Shown here: one piece after another, positions 1-7,908 of the stretch
Numbering within the stretch: the stretch's first letter is position 1
Layout of the letters: the number at the start of each line of letters is the position of its first letter
Source of the DNA: Stenotrophomonas sp.
Lineage (GTDB): Bacteria; Pseudomonadota; Gammaproteobacteria; Xanthomonadales; Xanthomonadaceae
Direction of reading: 5' to 3'
DNA: 8,394 bases
Assembly: GCA_003484865.1 (NCBI GenBank)
Contig: DMZT01000296.1
Coordinates: forward strand, 1,337 to 9,730
Notes under the pieces: generated by a model
Told to the model about the DNA's origin: nothing
The model's input: only the letters and a program-made list of their open reading frames with translations
Database searches by the model: none
Made by a program: the position numbers and the translations under genes

Positions 1-8
1 ACGTGGCC

Positions 9-17
9 TGTTAAAAT
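9..17 (+). promoter_or_regulatory. Candidate extended -10 promoter element for purM
   Basis: The sequence TGTTAAAAT matches the extended -10 form TGn-TAnAAT (TG at 9-10, TAAAAT at 12-17). It stands out as AT-rich in GC-rich DNA and lies about 32 bases before the purM GTG codon. A start of transcription near 24 would leave a leader of about 25 bases. Any -35 box would fall outside the window, so this rests on the -10 match and position only. Confidence 0.45.
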
Positions 18-49
18 CGCGCTTTCACCCCAGCGCAGCGCCGACGCCC

Positions 50-1105
50 GTGACCAATTCCCCGTCCAATCCCTCTCCCCTGACCTACCGCGACGCCGGT
101 GTCGATATCGACGCGGGCAATGAGCTGGTCGAGCGCATCAAGCCGCTGGTGAAGCGCAGTTTCCGCCCGGAAGTCATGGGCGGACTGGGTGGCTTCGGCG
201 CCCTGTTCGACCTCTCCAACAAGTACCGCGAGCCGGTCCTGGTCTCGGGCACGGACGGCGTGGGCACCAAGCTGAAGCTCGCACAACAGCTGGGCCGCCA
301 CGACACGATCGGCATCGATCTGGTCGCGATGTGCGTGAACGACGTGTTGGTCCAGGGTGCCGAGCCGCTGTTCTTCCTGGATTATTTCGCCACCGGCAAG
401 CTGGACATCGACACCGCTGCGGCGGTCGTGGGCGGCATCGCCAACGGCTGCACCGAGGCCGGTTGCGCGCTGATCGGCGGTGAGACCGCTGAAATGCCCG
501 ACATGTATGCCCCGGGCGAGTACGACCTGGCCGGCTTCACCGTCGCCGGCGTCGAGAAGAGCGAAATGAAGGACGGCGCCAGCGTGGCCGCCGGCGACGT
601 GCTGATCGGCATCGCCTCCTCCGGCCCGCATTCCAACGGCTACTCGCTGGTGCGCCGCATCTATGACCGCGCCGGTCAGCCGGCCGATCTGGAGCTGGAC
701 GGCGGGGTCAAGCTGGTCGATGCGCTGATGGCGCCGACCCGCCTGTACGTCAAGCCGATCCTGGCGCTGCTCAAGACCCACGGCGCGGCGATCCACGGCA
801 TGGCCCACATCACCGGTGGCGGCCTGACCGAGAACATCATCCGCGTGGTGCCCGACGGCCTGGGCCTGGACATCAAGGCCGACGCCTGGACCCTGCCGCC
901 GGTGTTCCAGTGGCTGCAGAAGGAAGGCGCCGTGGCCGACAGCGAGATGTGGCGCACCTTCAACTGCGGCATCGGCTTCGTGCTGATCGTGGCCGCCAGC
1001 GACGCCGCCTCGGTCGGTGCCGCGGTGGCCGCGCAGGGCCTGGACCACTGGACCATCGGTGAAGTGACCCGCGCCGACGGCGCCGAACGCGTCAAGATCG
1101 GCTGA
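50..1105 (+). CDS. purM: Phosphoribosylformylglycinamidine cyclo-ligase (AIR synthetase)
   Basis: PurM is a cytosolic enzyme that closes the imidazole ring of 5-aminoimidazole ribonucleotide from FGAM with ATP, a middle step of de novo purine synthesis. The 351-residue product is close to the family length of about 345. Visible signatures are SGTDGVGTK (66-74), [12 protein letters not shown] (88-99), IGGETAEMP (142-150), SSGPHSNG (190-197), HITGGGL (253-259) and FNCGIGF (304-310), which together span the PurM N- and C-terminal (AIRS and AIRS_C) domains. The start is a GTG; no ATG in frame lies upstream, and this start keeps the N-terminal [13 protein letters not shown] motif. No clear Shine-Dalgarno sequence precedes it. 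It heads a tight run with a membrane protein gene and purN. Codon use and GC fit the neighbours, so it looks native. Confidence 0.97.
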   Translation: MTNSPSNPSPLTYRDAGVDIDAGNELVERIKPLVKRSFRPEVMGGLGGFGALFDLSNKYREPVLVSGTDGVGTKLKLAQQLGRHDTIGIDLVAMCVNDVLVQGAEPLFFLDYFATGKLDIDTAAAVVGGIANGCTEAGCALIGGETAEMPDMYAPGEYDLAGFTVAGVEKSEMKDGASVAAGDVLIGIASSGPHSNGYSLVRRIYDRAGQPADLELDGGVKLVDALMAPTRLYVKPILALLKTHGAAIHGMAHITGGGLTENIIRVVPDGLGLDIKADAWTLPPVFQWLQKEGAVADSEMWRTFNCGIGFVLIVAASDAASVGAAVAAQGLDHWTIGEVTRADGAERVKIG

Positions 1106-1113
1106 GCCCGGTC

Positions 1114-1596
1114 ATGGAGCCCAGCCCGGAGGCCGCCGCTCAACCGCCGTCGCTGCCCACCGCAGCGGCGCCGTCCCTGCCGGCCACGGCGGGCGACACC
1201 TCGCAGCTGCAGTTGCTGTCGGTCTTCCACTATGTGTTGGCCGGTCTGACCGCCCTGTTCTCGCTGTTCCCGCTGATCTACCTGCTGATGGGCGTGGCGG
1301 TGATCTTCGCCGCGCCGGCGCCGCTGGCGCCCGGTGAGGCGCCGCCGCCGTTCGATCCGCGCCTGCTTGGGTGGGTGTTCGTGCTGATCGGCGGGCTGGG
1401 CTGCGTTGCCGGGCTGGTGCTGGCCGGTTACATGGCCTATGCCGGGCGCTGCCTGGCGCAGCGCCGGCGTTACCTGCTGTGCATGGTGGTGGCCGGCATC
1501 GCCTGCATCTTCATGCCATTCGGTACCGCGCTGGGCGTGTTCACCCTGGTGGTGCTGTCGCGCCCCGCGGTCAAGGCGGCCTTCCCAACCGCATGA
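1114..1596 (+). CDS. Small membrane protein of unknown function in the purM-purN operon
   Basis: I do not recognise a family with a known function. The 160-residue product has a Pro/Ala/Ser-rich, probably disordered N-terminus (1-30). Three hydrophobic segments follow at about 35-68, 84-109 and 119-150, so it should sit in the inner membrane. A Pro-rich loop (about 69-82) separates helices one and two, and a positively charged loop containing CLAQRRR separates two and three. The gene begins 8 bases after the purM stop, and its TGA overlaps the purN ATG as ATGA. It is therefore almost certainly co-transcribed, and purN translation is probably coupled to it. No nucleotide-binding or transport motif is visible. 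A link to purine metabolism is suggested by position only. Confidence 0.8.
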   Translation: MEPSPEAAAQPPSLPTAAAPSLPATAGDTSQLQLLSVFHYVLAGLTALFSLFPLIYLLMGVAVIFAAPAPLAPGEAPPPFDPRLLGWVFVLIGGLGCVAGLVLAGYMAYAGRCLAQRRRYLLCMVVAGIACIFMPFGTALGVFTLVVLSRPAVKAAFPTA

Positions 1597-2246
1597 GCAG
1601 CCGTATCGCCGTCCTTGCCTCCGGCCGGGGCAGTAATCTGCAGGCCATCCTCGATGCCATCGCCGCGCAGCGGTTGGATGCGCAGGTCGTGGCCGTGCTC
1701 TCGGACAAGCCCGAAGCCTCGGCCCTGCTCAAGGTGAGCCCGGATCAGCGCTGGGCACGTTCGCCCAAGGACTTCCCGGACCGCGCCGCCTTCGATGCGG
1801 CGATGGCCGATGCGCTGGACGCCTTCGCGCCGGACTGGATCGTCTGCGCCGGTTACATGCGCATCCTCGGCCCGGCCTTCGTGGCCCGGTTCGATGGCCG
1901 CCTGGTCAACATCCATCCCTCGCTGCTGCCGCTCTACAAGGGCCTGCACACGCATGCGCGCGCACTGGAGGCCGGCGATGCCGAGCATGGCGCCAGCGTG
2001 CACTTCGTGGTGCCCGAACTGGATGCCGGCACGGTGCTGGCCCAGGCCCGGGTGCCGGTGCAGGCCGGCGACACCGCCGACGCCCTGGCCCTGCGGGTGC
2101 TGGCCGTGGAGCATCCGCTGCTGATCGCCAGCCTCGCGCTGCTGGTCAGCGGCCGCGTAACTGAACAGGCAGGTCAGCTCCAGCTCGATGGTCACCCCCT
2201 GTTTAGCCCGCTGCGCCTAGATTGCGCCGGACAGCTGAACCGATAA
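1593..2246 (+). CDS. purN: Phosphoribosylglycinamide formyltransferase (GAR transformylase)
   Basis: PurN transfers a formyl group from 10-formyltetrahydrofolate to glycinamide ribonucleotide in the cytosol, the third step of de novo purine synthesis. The 217-residue product matches the usual length of about 212. The phosphate-binding motif SGRGSNLQA is at 10-18. The catalytic triad falls exactly where it does in the E. coli enzyme: Asn106 and His108 in NIHPSLLP, and Asp144 in ELDAG. LHTHARALEAGD and HGASVHFV complete the fold. The ATG at 1593 is preferred because it overlaps the previous gene's stop (ATGA) and places the first strand, RIAVLASGRGSN, correctly. The reading frame is open further upstream, but that extension is antisense-like low-complexity sequence. 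The segment at 47-62 (SPDQRWARSPKDF) differs from the enterobacterial proteins. Confidence 0.97.
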   Translation: MSSRIAVLASGRGSNLQAILDAIAAQRLDAQVVAVLSDKPEASALLKVSPDQRWARSPKDFPDRAAFDAAMADALDAFAPDWIVCAGYMRILGPAFVARFDGRLVNIHPSLLPLYKGLHTHARALEAGDAEHGASVHFVVPELDAGTVLAQARVPVQAGDTADALALRVLAVEHPLLIASLALLVSGRVTEQAGQLQLDGHPLFSPLRLDCAGQLNR

Positions 2247-2286
2247 GCGCCGCGCACACACGCCGCTGATCCCGGCGCTGGCATTC
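2246..2286 (+). terminator. Possible weak hairpin after purN
   Basis: A 7-base inverted repeat, AGCGCCG at 2246-2252 and CGGCGCT at 2273-2279, encloses a 20-base loop directly after the purN stop. It is followed by a short, interrupted T-rich tract (ATTCTTTC). The loop is long and the T run poor, so termination would be partial at best. The rest of this 67-base gap shows no clear promoter and no Shine-Dalgarno sequence. Confidence 0.25.
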
Positions 2287-2313
2287 TTTCCCCTCCTCCA
2301 CCGACCGGCCCGC

Positions 2314-3090
2314 ATGAGAACGCCTTTGTTCAAGCCCGTGCTGCTGATGGCATCCCTGCTGTGCACCGCCGCCCTTGCCCACGCGCAGGAGACGGCCACG
2401 CCACCGCTGCCCGCGCTGCCTGCCATGAGCTGGGAAGCGCCGCCGCTGCAGCCGTTCACCGCCACCTACCAGGCCCTCTACAAGGGCAAGCAGGCCGGCG
2501 ATGCCACCATGCGTGTCACCCACACCGGCGGTGACCAGTGGCGCGTGGACATGCAGGTGGTCGGCCGCAGCGGTTTCGCCAGCGTGCTCGGCTTGAACCT
2601 GGAGCAGAGCACGGTGTTCGAGAACCGCAACGGGACCTATGTGCCGTTGAGCCAGAGCACGGTCCGCAAGGGCCTGTTCCTGGGCAAGAAGGTCACCGGC
2701 ACCTATGACTGGCAGGCCGGTACCGCCCAATGGCTGGGCGATCTGAAGAAGGAACGCCGCCAGCCGATCCCGCTGCAGCCCGGCGACCAGAGCGCGCTGC
2801 TGCTGAACCTGGCGATCATGCGCGATGCGCGTCCCGGCGGGCAGATGCATTACCGCTACGTGGACGTGGGCCGCGTCCGCCAGCACGACTACCAGGCCGC
2901 ACCGGACACCGAGAACGTGCCCGTCGGCGATCTGTCCTACAACGCGCTGCGGGTGTATCGCACCAACGGCGGCAATGACGAAACCATCCTCTGGATCGCC
3001 AACGGTGTCCCCACGCCGGTCCGCATCCTGCAACGCGAAGACGGCGAAGATCGGATTGATCTGCGCCTGATCGAATACCAAGGAGTCTGA
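2314..3090 (+). CDS. Exported DUF3108-type protein, first copy
   Basis: This 258-residue protein resembles the DUF3108 family of periplasmic proteins, whose biochemical role I do not know. A signal peptide is clear: basic start (R2, K7), hydrophobic core 9-22, and likely cleavage after AHA (24). A Pro-rich linker (27-46) follows, then a beta-rich domain from LQPFTATYQALYKGKQAG (45-62) to the C-terminus. Recognisable blocks are TVFENRNGTYVPL (99-111), LQPGDQSALLLNLAIMRD (154-171) and PTPVRILQRED (234-244). The next gene is a clear paralogue sharing these blocks in the same order. Cys17 lies in the signal peptide but lacks a lipobox, so it is unlikely to be a lipoprotein. The ATG at 2314 is chosen over the one at 2347 because it supplies the basic n-region; there is no clear ribosome binding site. 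Confidence 0.85.
   Translation: MRTPLFKPVLLMASLLCTAALAHAQETATPPLPALPAMSWEAPPLQPFTATYQALYKGKQAGDATMRVTHTGGDQWRVDMQVVGRSGFASVLGLNLEQSTVFENRNGTYVPLSQSTVRKGLFLGKKVTGTYDWQAGTAQWLGDLKKERRQPIPLQPGDQSALLLNLAIMRDARPGGQMHYRYVDVGRVRQHDYQAAPDTENVPVGDLSYNALRVYRTNGGNDETILWIANGVPTPVRILQREDGEDRIDLRLIEYQGV
3080..3085 (+). promoter_or_regulatory. Strong ribosome binding site for the second DUF3108 gene
   Basis: AAGGAG lies 7 bases before the ATG at 3093 and overlaps the last codons of the upstream gene. It is the best Shine-Dalgarno match among the starts in this window, most of which have weak ones or none. This suggests that the second paralogue may be translated more strongly than the first. Confidence 0.75.
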
Positions 3091-3092
3091 GC

Positions 3093-3776
3093 ATGACCAC
3101 ACTGAACCGTCCGCTGACCTGGATCGCCGCCGGCGCCCTTGCCGTGGTGAGCCTGCCGGCCATGGCGCTGCAGCCGTTCAAGGCCGATTACCAGGCCAGC
3201 TACATGGGCATGCAGGCCAACGGCACCATGACCCTGGCCAGCGAAGGCGCCAACAAGTGGCGCTACAGCCTGAACGTGAAGAACCAGCTGGCCGATCTCA
3301 GCCAGACCACCGTGTTCGAAGAGGCCAACGGCCGCCTGCGCCCGCTGACCAGCAACGACCGCTCGGTGCTGCTGGTCAAGAAGCGCAATGTCGATGCCAA
3401 CTACAACTGGAACAGCAACCAGGCCACCTGGACCGGCGACGTCAAGCCGGACCGCCGTGGTCCGGTGGCGCTCAAGCCCGGCGACATGGATGCCCTGCTG
3501 ATCAACCTGGCGATCGCGCGTGATCTGGCCGCCGGCAAGCCGCTGAACTACCGCATGGTGGACGAAGGCCGGATCAAGCCGATGTCCTACAAGGTGGTCG
3601 GCAAGGAAAAGATCACCGTGGCGGGCAAGTCCTACGACGCGACCAAGGTCTCGCGCGTGGACGGCAACAAGGAGCTGATCGCCTGGATCGTGCCGGAGTT
3701 TCCGGTGCCGGCGCGTCTGCTGCAGCGTGAGAGCGGCAAGGATGCGCTGGATCTGACGATCAAAGGGATGAACTGA
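3093..3776 (+). CDS. Exported DUF3108-type protein, second copy
   Basis: A 227-residue paralogue of the preceding gene, starting 2 bases after its stop. The signal peptide (R6, hydrophobic 9-22) should be cut after AMA (25), leaving a mature protein that begins LQPFKADYQASYMGMQANG. Aligned blocks are TVFEEANGRLRPL (73-85), LKPGDMDALLINLAIARD (127-144), LNYRMVDEGRIKPMSY (151-166) and PVPARLLQRESG (205-216). Relative to the first copy it lacks the Pro-rich linker after the signal peptide and a few residues in the loop after the VLGLNLEQ region. The two were probably produced by an old duplication, since identity is only moderate. Mature parts should lie in the periplasm; no cysteines or catalytic motif are seen. 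Function is unknown. A terminator follows 5 bases downstream. Confidence 0.87.
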   Translation: MTTLNRPLTWIAAGALAVVSLPAMALQPFKADYQASYMGMQANGTMTLASEGANKWRYSLNVKNQLADLSQTTVFEEANGRLRPLTSNDRSVLLVKKRNVDANYNWNSNQATWTGDVKPDRRGPVALKPGDMDALLINLAIARDLAAGKPLNYRMVDEGRIKPMSYKVVGKEKITVAGKSYDATKVSRVDGNKELIAWIVPEFPVPARLLQRESGKDALDLTIKGMN

Positions 3777-3781
3777 CCAAG

Positions 3782-3809
3782 AAAAACGCCCGCTTTCGCG
3801 GGCGTTTTT

Positions 3810-3810
<1 letters not shown>
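3782..3810. terminator. Bidirectional intrinsic terminator
   Basis: A perfect 8-base GC-rich stem (ACGCCCGC at 3786-3793 with GCGGGCGT at 3798-3805) closes a TTTC loop. Flanking A (3782-3785) and T (3806-3810) runs pair further and supply a U tract on both strands. It ends the + strand DUF3108 pair and also the - strand murA group. The - strand EF-hand gene stops at 3812-3810, so its stop codon directly abuts the hairpin. Confidence 0.93.
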
Positions 3811-5467
<1,657 letters not shown>

Positions 5468-5698
5468 CTAACCCGCTTCGCCCGGGGTGACGGTCTTCAG
5501 CGCCAGCGCATGAATCGCCCCGCCCATCAGATCGCCCAGGGTCGCGTAGACCATGCGGTGACGCGCCAGCGGCATTTTGCCGGCAAAGGCGTCGCAGACC
5601 ACGGTGGCCTCGAAGTGCACGCCGTCGTCACCCTGCACGTCCGCGCGGGCGCCAGGCAGGCCGGTTTCGATCAGATTGCGGATGGTCTCGGCGTCCAA
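5468..5698 (-). CDS. ibaG: BolA-family protein (IbaG/YrbA type)
   Basis: A 76-residue BolA-like protein. Such proteins work in the cytosol, typically with monothiol glutaredoxins in [2Fe-2S] cluster handling; in E. coli, ibaG also lies directly upstream of murA. Matching features are the N-terminal helix (IRNLIETGLPGARADV), the strand-loop GVHFEATVVCDAFAGKMPLARHR, the conserved VYATLGDLM, and the BolA-invariant histidine His63 in IHALALK. Cys35 in the loop is a further candidate cluster ligand. The start is a TTG: AGGA lies 7 bases before it, and an in-frame TAG stands three codons upstream, so no earlier start is possible. murA follows after 78 bases on the same strand. The short C-terminus ends TPGEAG, without the longer tail of the enterobacterial proteins. 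Confidence 0.92.
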   Translation of the reverse strand: MDAETIRNLIETGLPGARADVQGDDGVHFEATVVCDAFAGKMPLARHRMVYATLGDLMGGAIHALALKTVTPGEAG

Positions 5699-5708
5699 CG
5701 GGCTTTCC

Positions 5709-5717
5709 TAATAAAAT
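5709..5717 (+). promoter_or_regulatory. Candidate -10 region for the kdsD-lpt operon
   Basis: TAATAAAAT is the most AT-rich stretch in the ibaG-kdsD gap and contains two -10-like hexamers, TAATAA (5709-5714) and TAAAAT (5712-5717). No good -35 box is seen at the right spacing. Transcription from here would start near 5721-5725, inside or next to the palindrome and before the ATG at 5752. Confidence 0.35.
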
Positions 5718-5728
5718 GAGCGCTCATT
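5715..5728. promoter_or_regulatory. Perfect 14-base palindrome, candidate operator
   Basis: AATGAGCGCTCATT reads the same on both strands, with no spacer. It lies between the divergent ibaG and kdsD genes and overlaps the candidate -10 sequences of both (TAATAAAAT on +, TAGAAT on - at 5731-5726). A dimeric repressor bound here could block both. The form is compatible with a TetR-type operator, but I cannot name a regulator and none is encoded in the window. Confidence 0.5.
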
Positions 5729-5731
5729 CTA
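5726..5731 (-). promoter_or_regulatory. Candidate -10 box for ibaG-murA
   Basis: On the - strand TAGAAT (5731-5726) differs from TATAAT by one base and would start transcription near 5719, about 20 bases before the TTG of ibaG. No convincing -35 box is found upstream, within the kdsD start region. It shares three bases with the palindrome. Confidence 0.3.
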
Positions 5732-5751
5732 CTCTTCCACGTGGCGCTCGC

Positions 5752-6753
5752 ATGGCTGTCTCGCCCCAACTTCCCCATCCGGCCGACGCTGCGGCACTGG
5801 TCGCCAGCGGCCGCCGCGTGTTCGAGATCGAGCGCGATGCGCTGGGCGCGGTCGCCGAGCGGCTGGGCGAAGCGTTCAGCCAGGCCTGCCAGCTGGTCCT
5901 GCAGAGCAAGGGCCGCGTGGTCGCCACCGGCATGGGCAAGTCCGGCCATGTCGCCCGCAAGATCGCCGCCACGCTGGCTTCGACCGGCACCCCGGCCTTC
6001 TACGTGCACCCCGGTGAAGCCGGCCACGGCGATCTGGGCATGATCACCGAGGCCGACGTGGTGCTGGCGCTGTCCTATTCGGGCGAGTCCGATGAGCTGC
6101 TGATGCTGCTGCCGGTGCTCAAGCGCCAGGGCAACCGCCTGATCGCGATGACCGGCCGCCCGCAGTCCAGCCTGGCCACCGCCGCCGACGTTCACCTGGA
6201 TGTCAGCGTGCCGGCCGAGGCCTGCCCGCTGGCGCTGGCCCCGACCTCCAGCACCACCGCCTCGCTGGCGATGGGCGATGCGCTGGCCGTGGCCCTGCTC
6301 GATGCCCGCGGCTTCACCGCCGACGACTTCGCCCGCTCCCACCCGGCCGGCAGCCTGGGCCGCCGCCTGCTGCTGCACATCACCGATGTCATGCACAGCG
6401 GCGATGAGCTGCCGCGCGTGGACGTCGGCGCCAGCCTCAGCGAAGCCCTGGTGGAGATGAGCCGCAAGCGGCTGGGCATGACCGCGGTGGTGGATGCCGA
6501 CAACCGTCTGATCGGCCTGTTCACCGACGGCGACCTGCGCCGCGCGCTGGATACCGAGCTGGACGTGCGCAGCGCGCGGATCGCCGATGTGATGACCCGC
6601 GGCCCGCGCACCATCGGGGCCGATCAGCTCGCGGCCGAAGCGGCGCAGCTGATGGAAGCCCACAAGATCAATGGCTTGATGGTGGTCGATGCCGAAGGCC
6701 GCCTGGTCGGCGCGCTCAACATTCATGACCTGTTGCGGGCCCGGGTGGTTTAA
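5752..6753 (+). CDS. kdsD: D-arabinose 5-phosphate isomerase (KpsF/GutQ family)
   Basis: KdsD converts D-ribulose 5-phosphate to D-arabinose 5-phosphate in the cytosol, the entry to Kdo synthesis for LPS. With this start it has 333 residues (E. coli 328). A SIS sugar isomerase domain covers about 38-180, with GMGKSGH (60-66), HPGEAGHGDLGM (86-97), SYSGESDE (108-115) and ACPLALAPTSSTTA (157-170). HPAGSLGRRLL (197-207, with the family's conserved His197) follows. Two CBS domains fill about 208-265 and 275-333, with GLFTDGDLRR and a typical HDLLRARVV end. The frame is also open from an ATG at 5716, but that codon lies inside the palindrome and at or before the probable transcription start. The ATG at 5752 matches the usual length better. 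Neither has a clear ribosome binding site. Confidence 0.95.
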   Translation: MAVSPQLPHPADAAALVASGRRVFEIERDALGAVAERLGEAFSQACQLVLQSKGRVVATGMGKSGHVARKIAATLASTGTPAFYVHPGEAGHGDLGMITEADVVLALSYSGESDELLMLLPVLKRQGNRLIAMTGRPQSSLATAADVHLDVSVPAEACPLALAPTSSTTASLAMGDALAVALLDARGFTADDFARSHPAGSLGRRLLLHITDVMHSGDELPRVDVGASLSEALVEMSRKRLGMTAVVDADNRLIGLFTDGDLRRALDTELDVRSARIADVMTRGPRTIGADQLAAEAAQLMEAHKINGLMVVDAEGRLVGALNIHDLLRARVV

Positions 6754-6796
6754 ACCACAGTTGCCTTCCTCCATTCAGCTGAGCTGCCCCCAGACG

Positions 6797-7345
6797 ATGC
6801 CCTACTCCCCGTTGCCCGGTTTCCCGTCCCACCTGCATGCCGCTGCCGGCCGTATCCGGCTGGCCTGCTTCGACGTGGACGGCACGCTCACCGACGGTCG
6901 GCTCTACTACGACAAGGACGGCAACGAGAGCAAGGCGTATTACGTGCAGGACGGACTCGGCCTGAAACTGCTGCAACACCACGGTATCCACCCGGTGCTG
7001 ATCACCGCGCGCAACAGCCAATCCGCGCTCAAGCGTGGGGCGGACCTGGGCATCGATACCCAGATCGCGGTTGGCGACAAGCTGGCCAGCGTCAAGGCGG
7101 TGTGCGAGCAGTACGGCATCGGCCTGGACCAGGTGGCCTTCATGGGTGACGACCTGCCCGATCTCGGCCCGCTGTGCGCGGTCGGCCTGGCGGTCGCGCC
7201 GGCCAATGCCCACCCGTGGATCGCCGAGCGGGTGCACTGGCAGACCCGCAGCGATGGCGGCAAGGGCGCGGCGCGTGAGCTGTGCGACGTGCTGTTGGCC
7301 GCCCAGGGCCATGTGGATGCGGTGCTGGCGAGGTTCGGCGCATGA
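6797..7345 (+). CDS. kdsC: 3-deoxy-D-manno-octulosonate 8-phosphate phosphatase
   Basis: KdsC removes phosphate from Kdo 8-phosphate in the cytosol to give Kdo. It belongs to the capless C0 HAD phosphatases, which act as tetramers. The product is 182 residues (E. coli 188). HAD motif I is FDVDGTLTDG (25-34; nucleophile Asp26, acid/base Asp28), motif II is LITARNS (68-74; Thr70), the motif III lysine is probably Lys95 in VGDKLASVK, and motif IV is GDDLPDL (117-123; Mg-binding Asp118 and Asp119). The family's C-terminal block appears as RSDGGKGAARELCDVLL (151-167). The ATG at 6797 is chosen because the open frame upstream runs back into kdsD. It follows kdsD by 43 bases and overlaps lptC by ATGA. 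kdsA, which makes its substrate, is not in the window. Confidence 0.95.
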   Translation: MPYSPLPGFPSHLHAAAGRIRLACFDVDGTLTDGRLYYDKDGNESKAYYVQDGLGLKLLQHHGIHPVLITARNSQSALKRGADLGIDTQIAVGDKLASVKAVCEQYGIGLDQVAFMGDDLPDLGPLCAVGLAVAPANAHPWIAERVHWQTRSDGGKGAARELCDVLLAAQGHVDAVLARFGA

Positions 7346-7908
7346 ACGTGCGTACCGCCATCGGTGGCCTGCTGCTGGTCGCCGCACTGCTGACCGGCTG
7401 GCTGGCCCTGCACCATCGCGACAAGGCCCCCGCGGCCGAGGGCGAGGATGCCACCAAGGATTACGTGCTGCATGATTTCCAGATCGTGGCGCTGGACGAA
7501 CAGGGCAAGGAATCCACCACCCTGCGCGCCCCGCTGCTGGAGCGTGCGCGCAGCGATGAAACGATGACCCTGACCACGCCCGTGTTCCTGCTGCCCGACC
7601 AGGACGGCAACCACTGGGAAATGCGTGGCGACAGTGGCTGGGTCAGCGCCAAGGGCGACCAGCTCAAGCTCATCGGCAACGTCAGCGGCGACAGCCCCAA
7701 GGTTGCCGGTGCACCGCCCACCACCTTCCGCACCGATCATCTGGACGTGTTCCCGAAAGAGAACCGTGCCAAGACCGATGCCCGGGTCACCATGACCCGC
7801 CCGGGCCTGTCGCAGACAGGTGTCGGCTTCGAAGCCGACATGAAAACCCGGCAGTACAAACTCCTTTCACAGGTCAAGACCCGCTATGAACCGAACGCTG
7901 CCCGCTAA
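7342..7908 (+). CDS. lptC: LPS export protein LptC
   Basis: LptC is a bitopic inner-membrane protein that takes LPS from the LptB2FG ABC transporter and passes it to LptA. The 188-residue product (E. coli 191) has one N-terminal transmembrane segment (about 7-24) and a periplasmic beta-jellyroll domain. Recognisable parts are YVLHDFQIVALDEQGK (41-56), TLTTPVFLL (76-84), the strand KGDQLKLIGNVSG (104-116) and the well-conserved end block GVGFEADMKTRQYKLLSQV (160-178). The ATG overlaps the kdsC stop as ATGA, so translation is probably coupled. An open frame reaching back into kdsC was rejected because it would place a charged segment before the membrane anchor. The last 23 bases overlap lptA. 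Confidence 0.93.
   Translation: MNVRTAIGGLLLVAALLTGWLALHHRDKAPAAEGEDATKDYVLHDFQIVALDEQGKESTTLRAPLLERARSDETMTLTTPVFLLPDQDGNHWEMRGDSGWVSAKGDQLKLIGNVSGDSPKVAGAPPTTFRTDHLDVFPKENRAKTDARVTMTRPGLSQTGVGFEADMKTRQYKLLSQVKTRYEPNAAR

Noticed and set aside
11..1048. Long open frame on the - strand opposite purM (345 codons)
   Set aside because: It is a mirror of a highly conserved + strand enzyme in GC-rich DNA. The translation is Gly/Ala/His/Gln-rich without any domain, as expected for antisense frames at this base composition.
2347..2379. First DUF3108 protein as a lipoprotein (Cys17)
   Set aside because: The residues before the cysteine (Ser-Leu-Leu) do not form a lipobox, and a standard signal-peptidase site AHA follows.
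5671..6774. Long open frame on the - strand opposite kdsD (367 codons)
   Set aside because: It is the antisense of a conserved gene, with repetitive composition and no recognisable domain, and it would also overlap ibaG on the same strand.
6777..6787. Small inverted repeat CAGCT-G-AGCTG in the kdsD-kdsC gap
   Set aside because: Only five bases per arm with a one-base centre; too short for a hairpin and not placed like an operator for a gene inside an operon.
7282..7341. Upstream extension of lptC into kdsC
   Set aside because: It adds an Arg/Gly-rich stretch before the membrane anchor and overlaps the conserved end of kdsC; the ATG in the ATGA overlap gives the normal family length.
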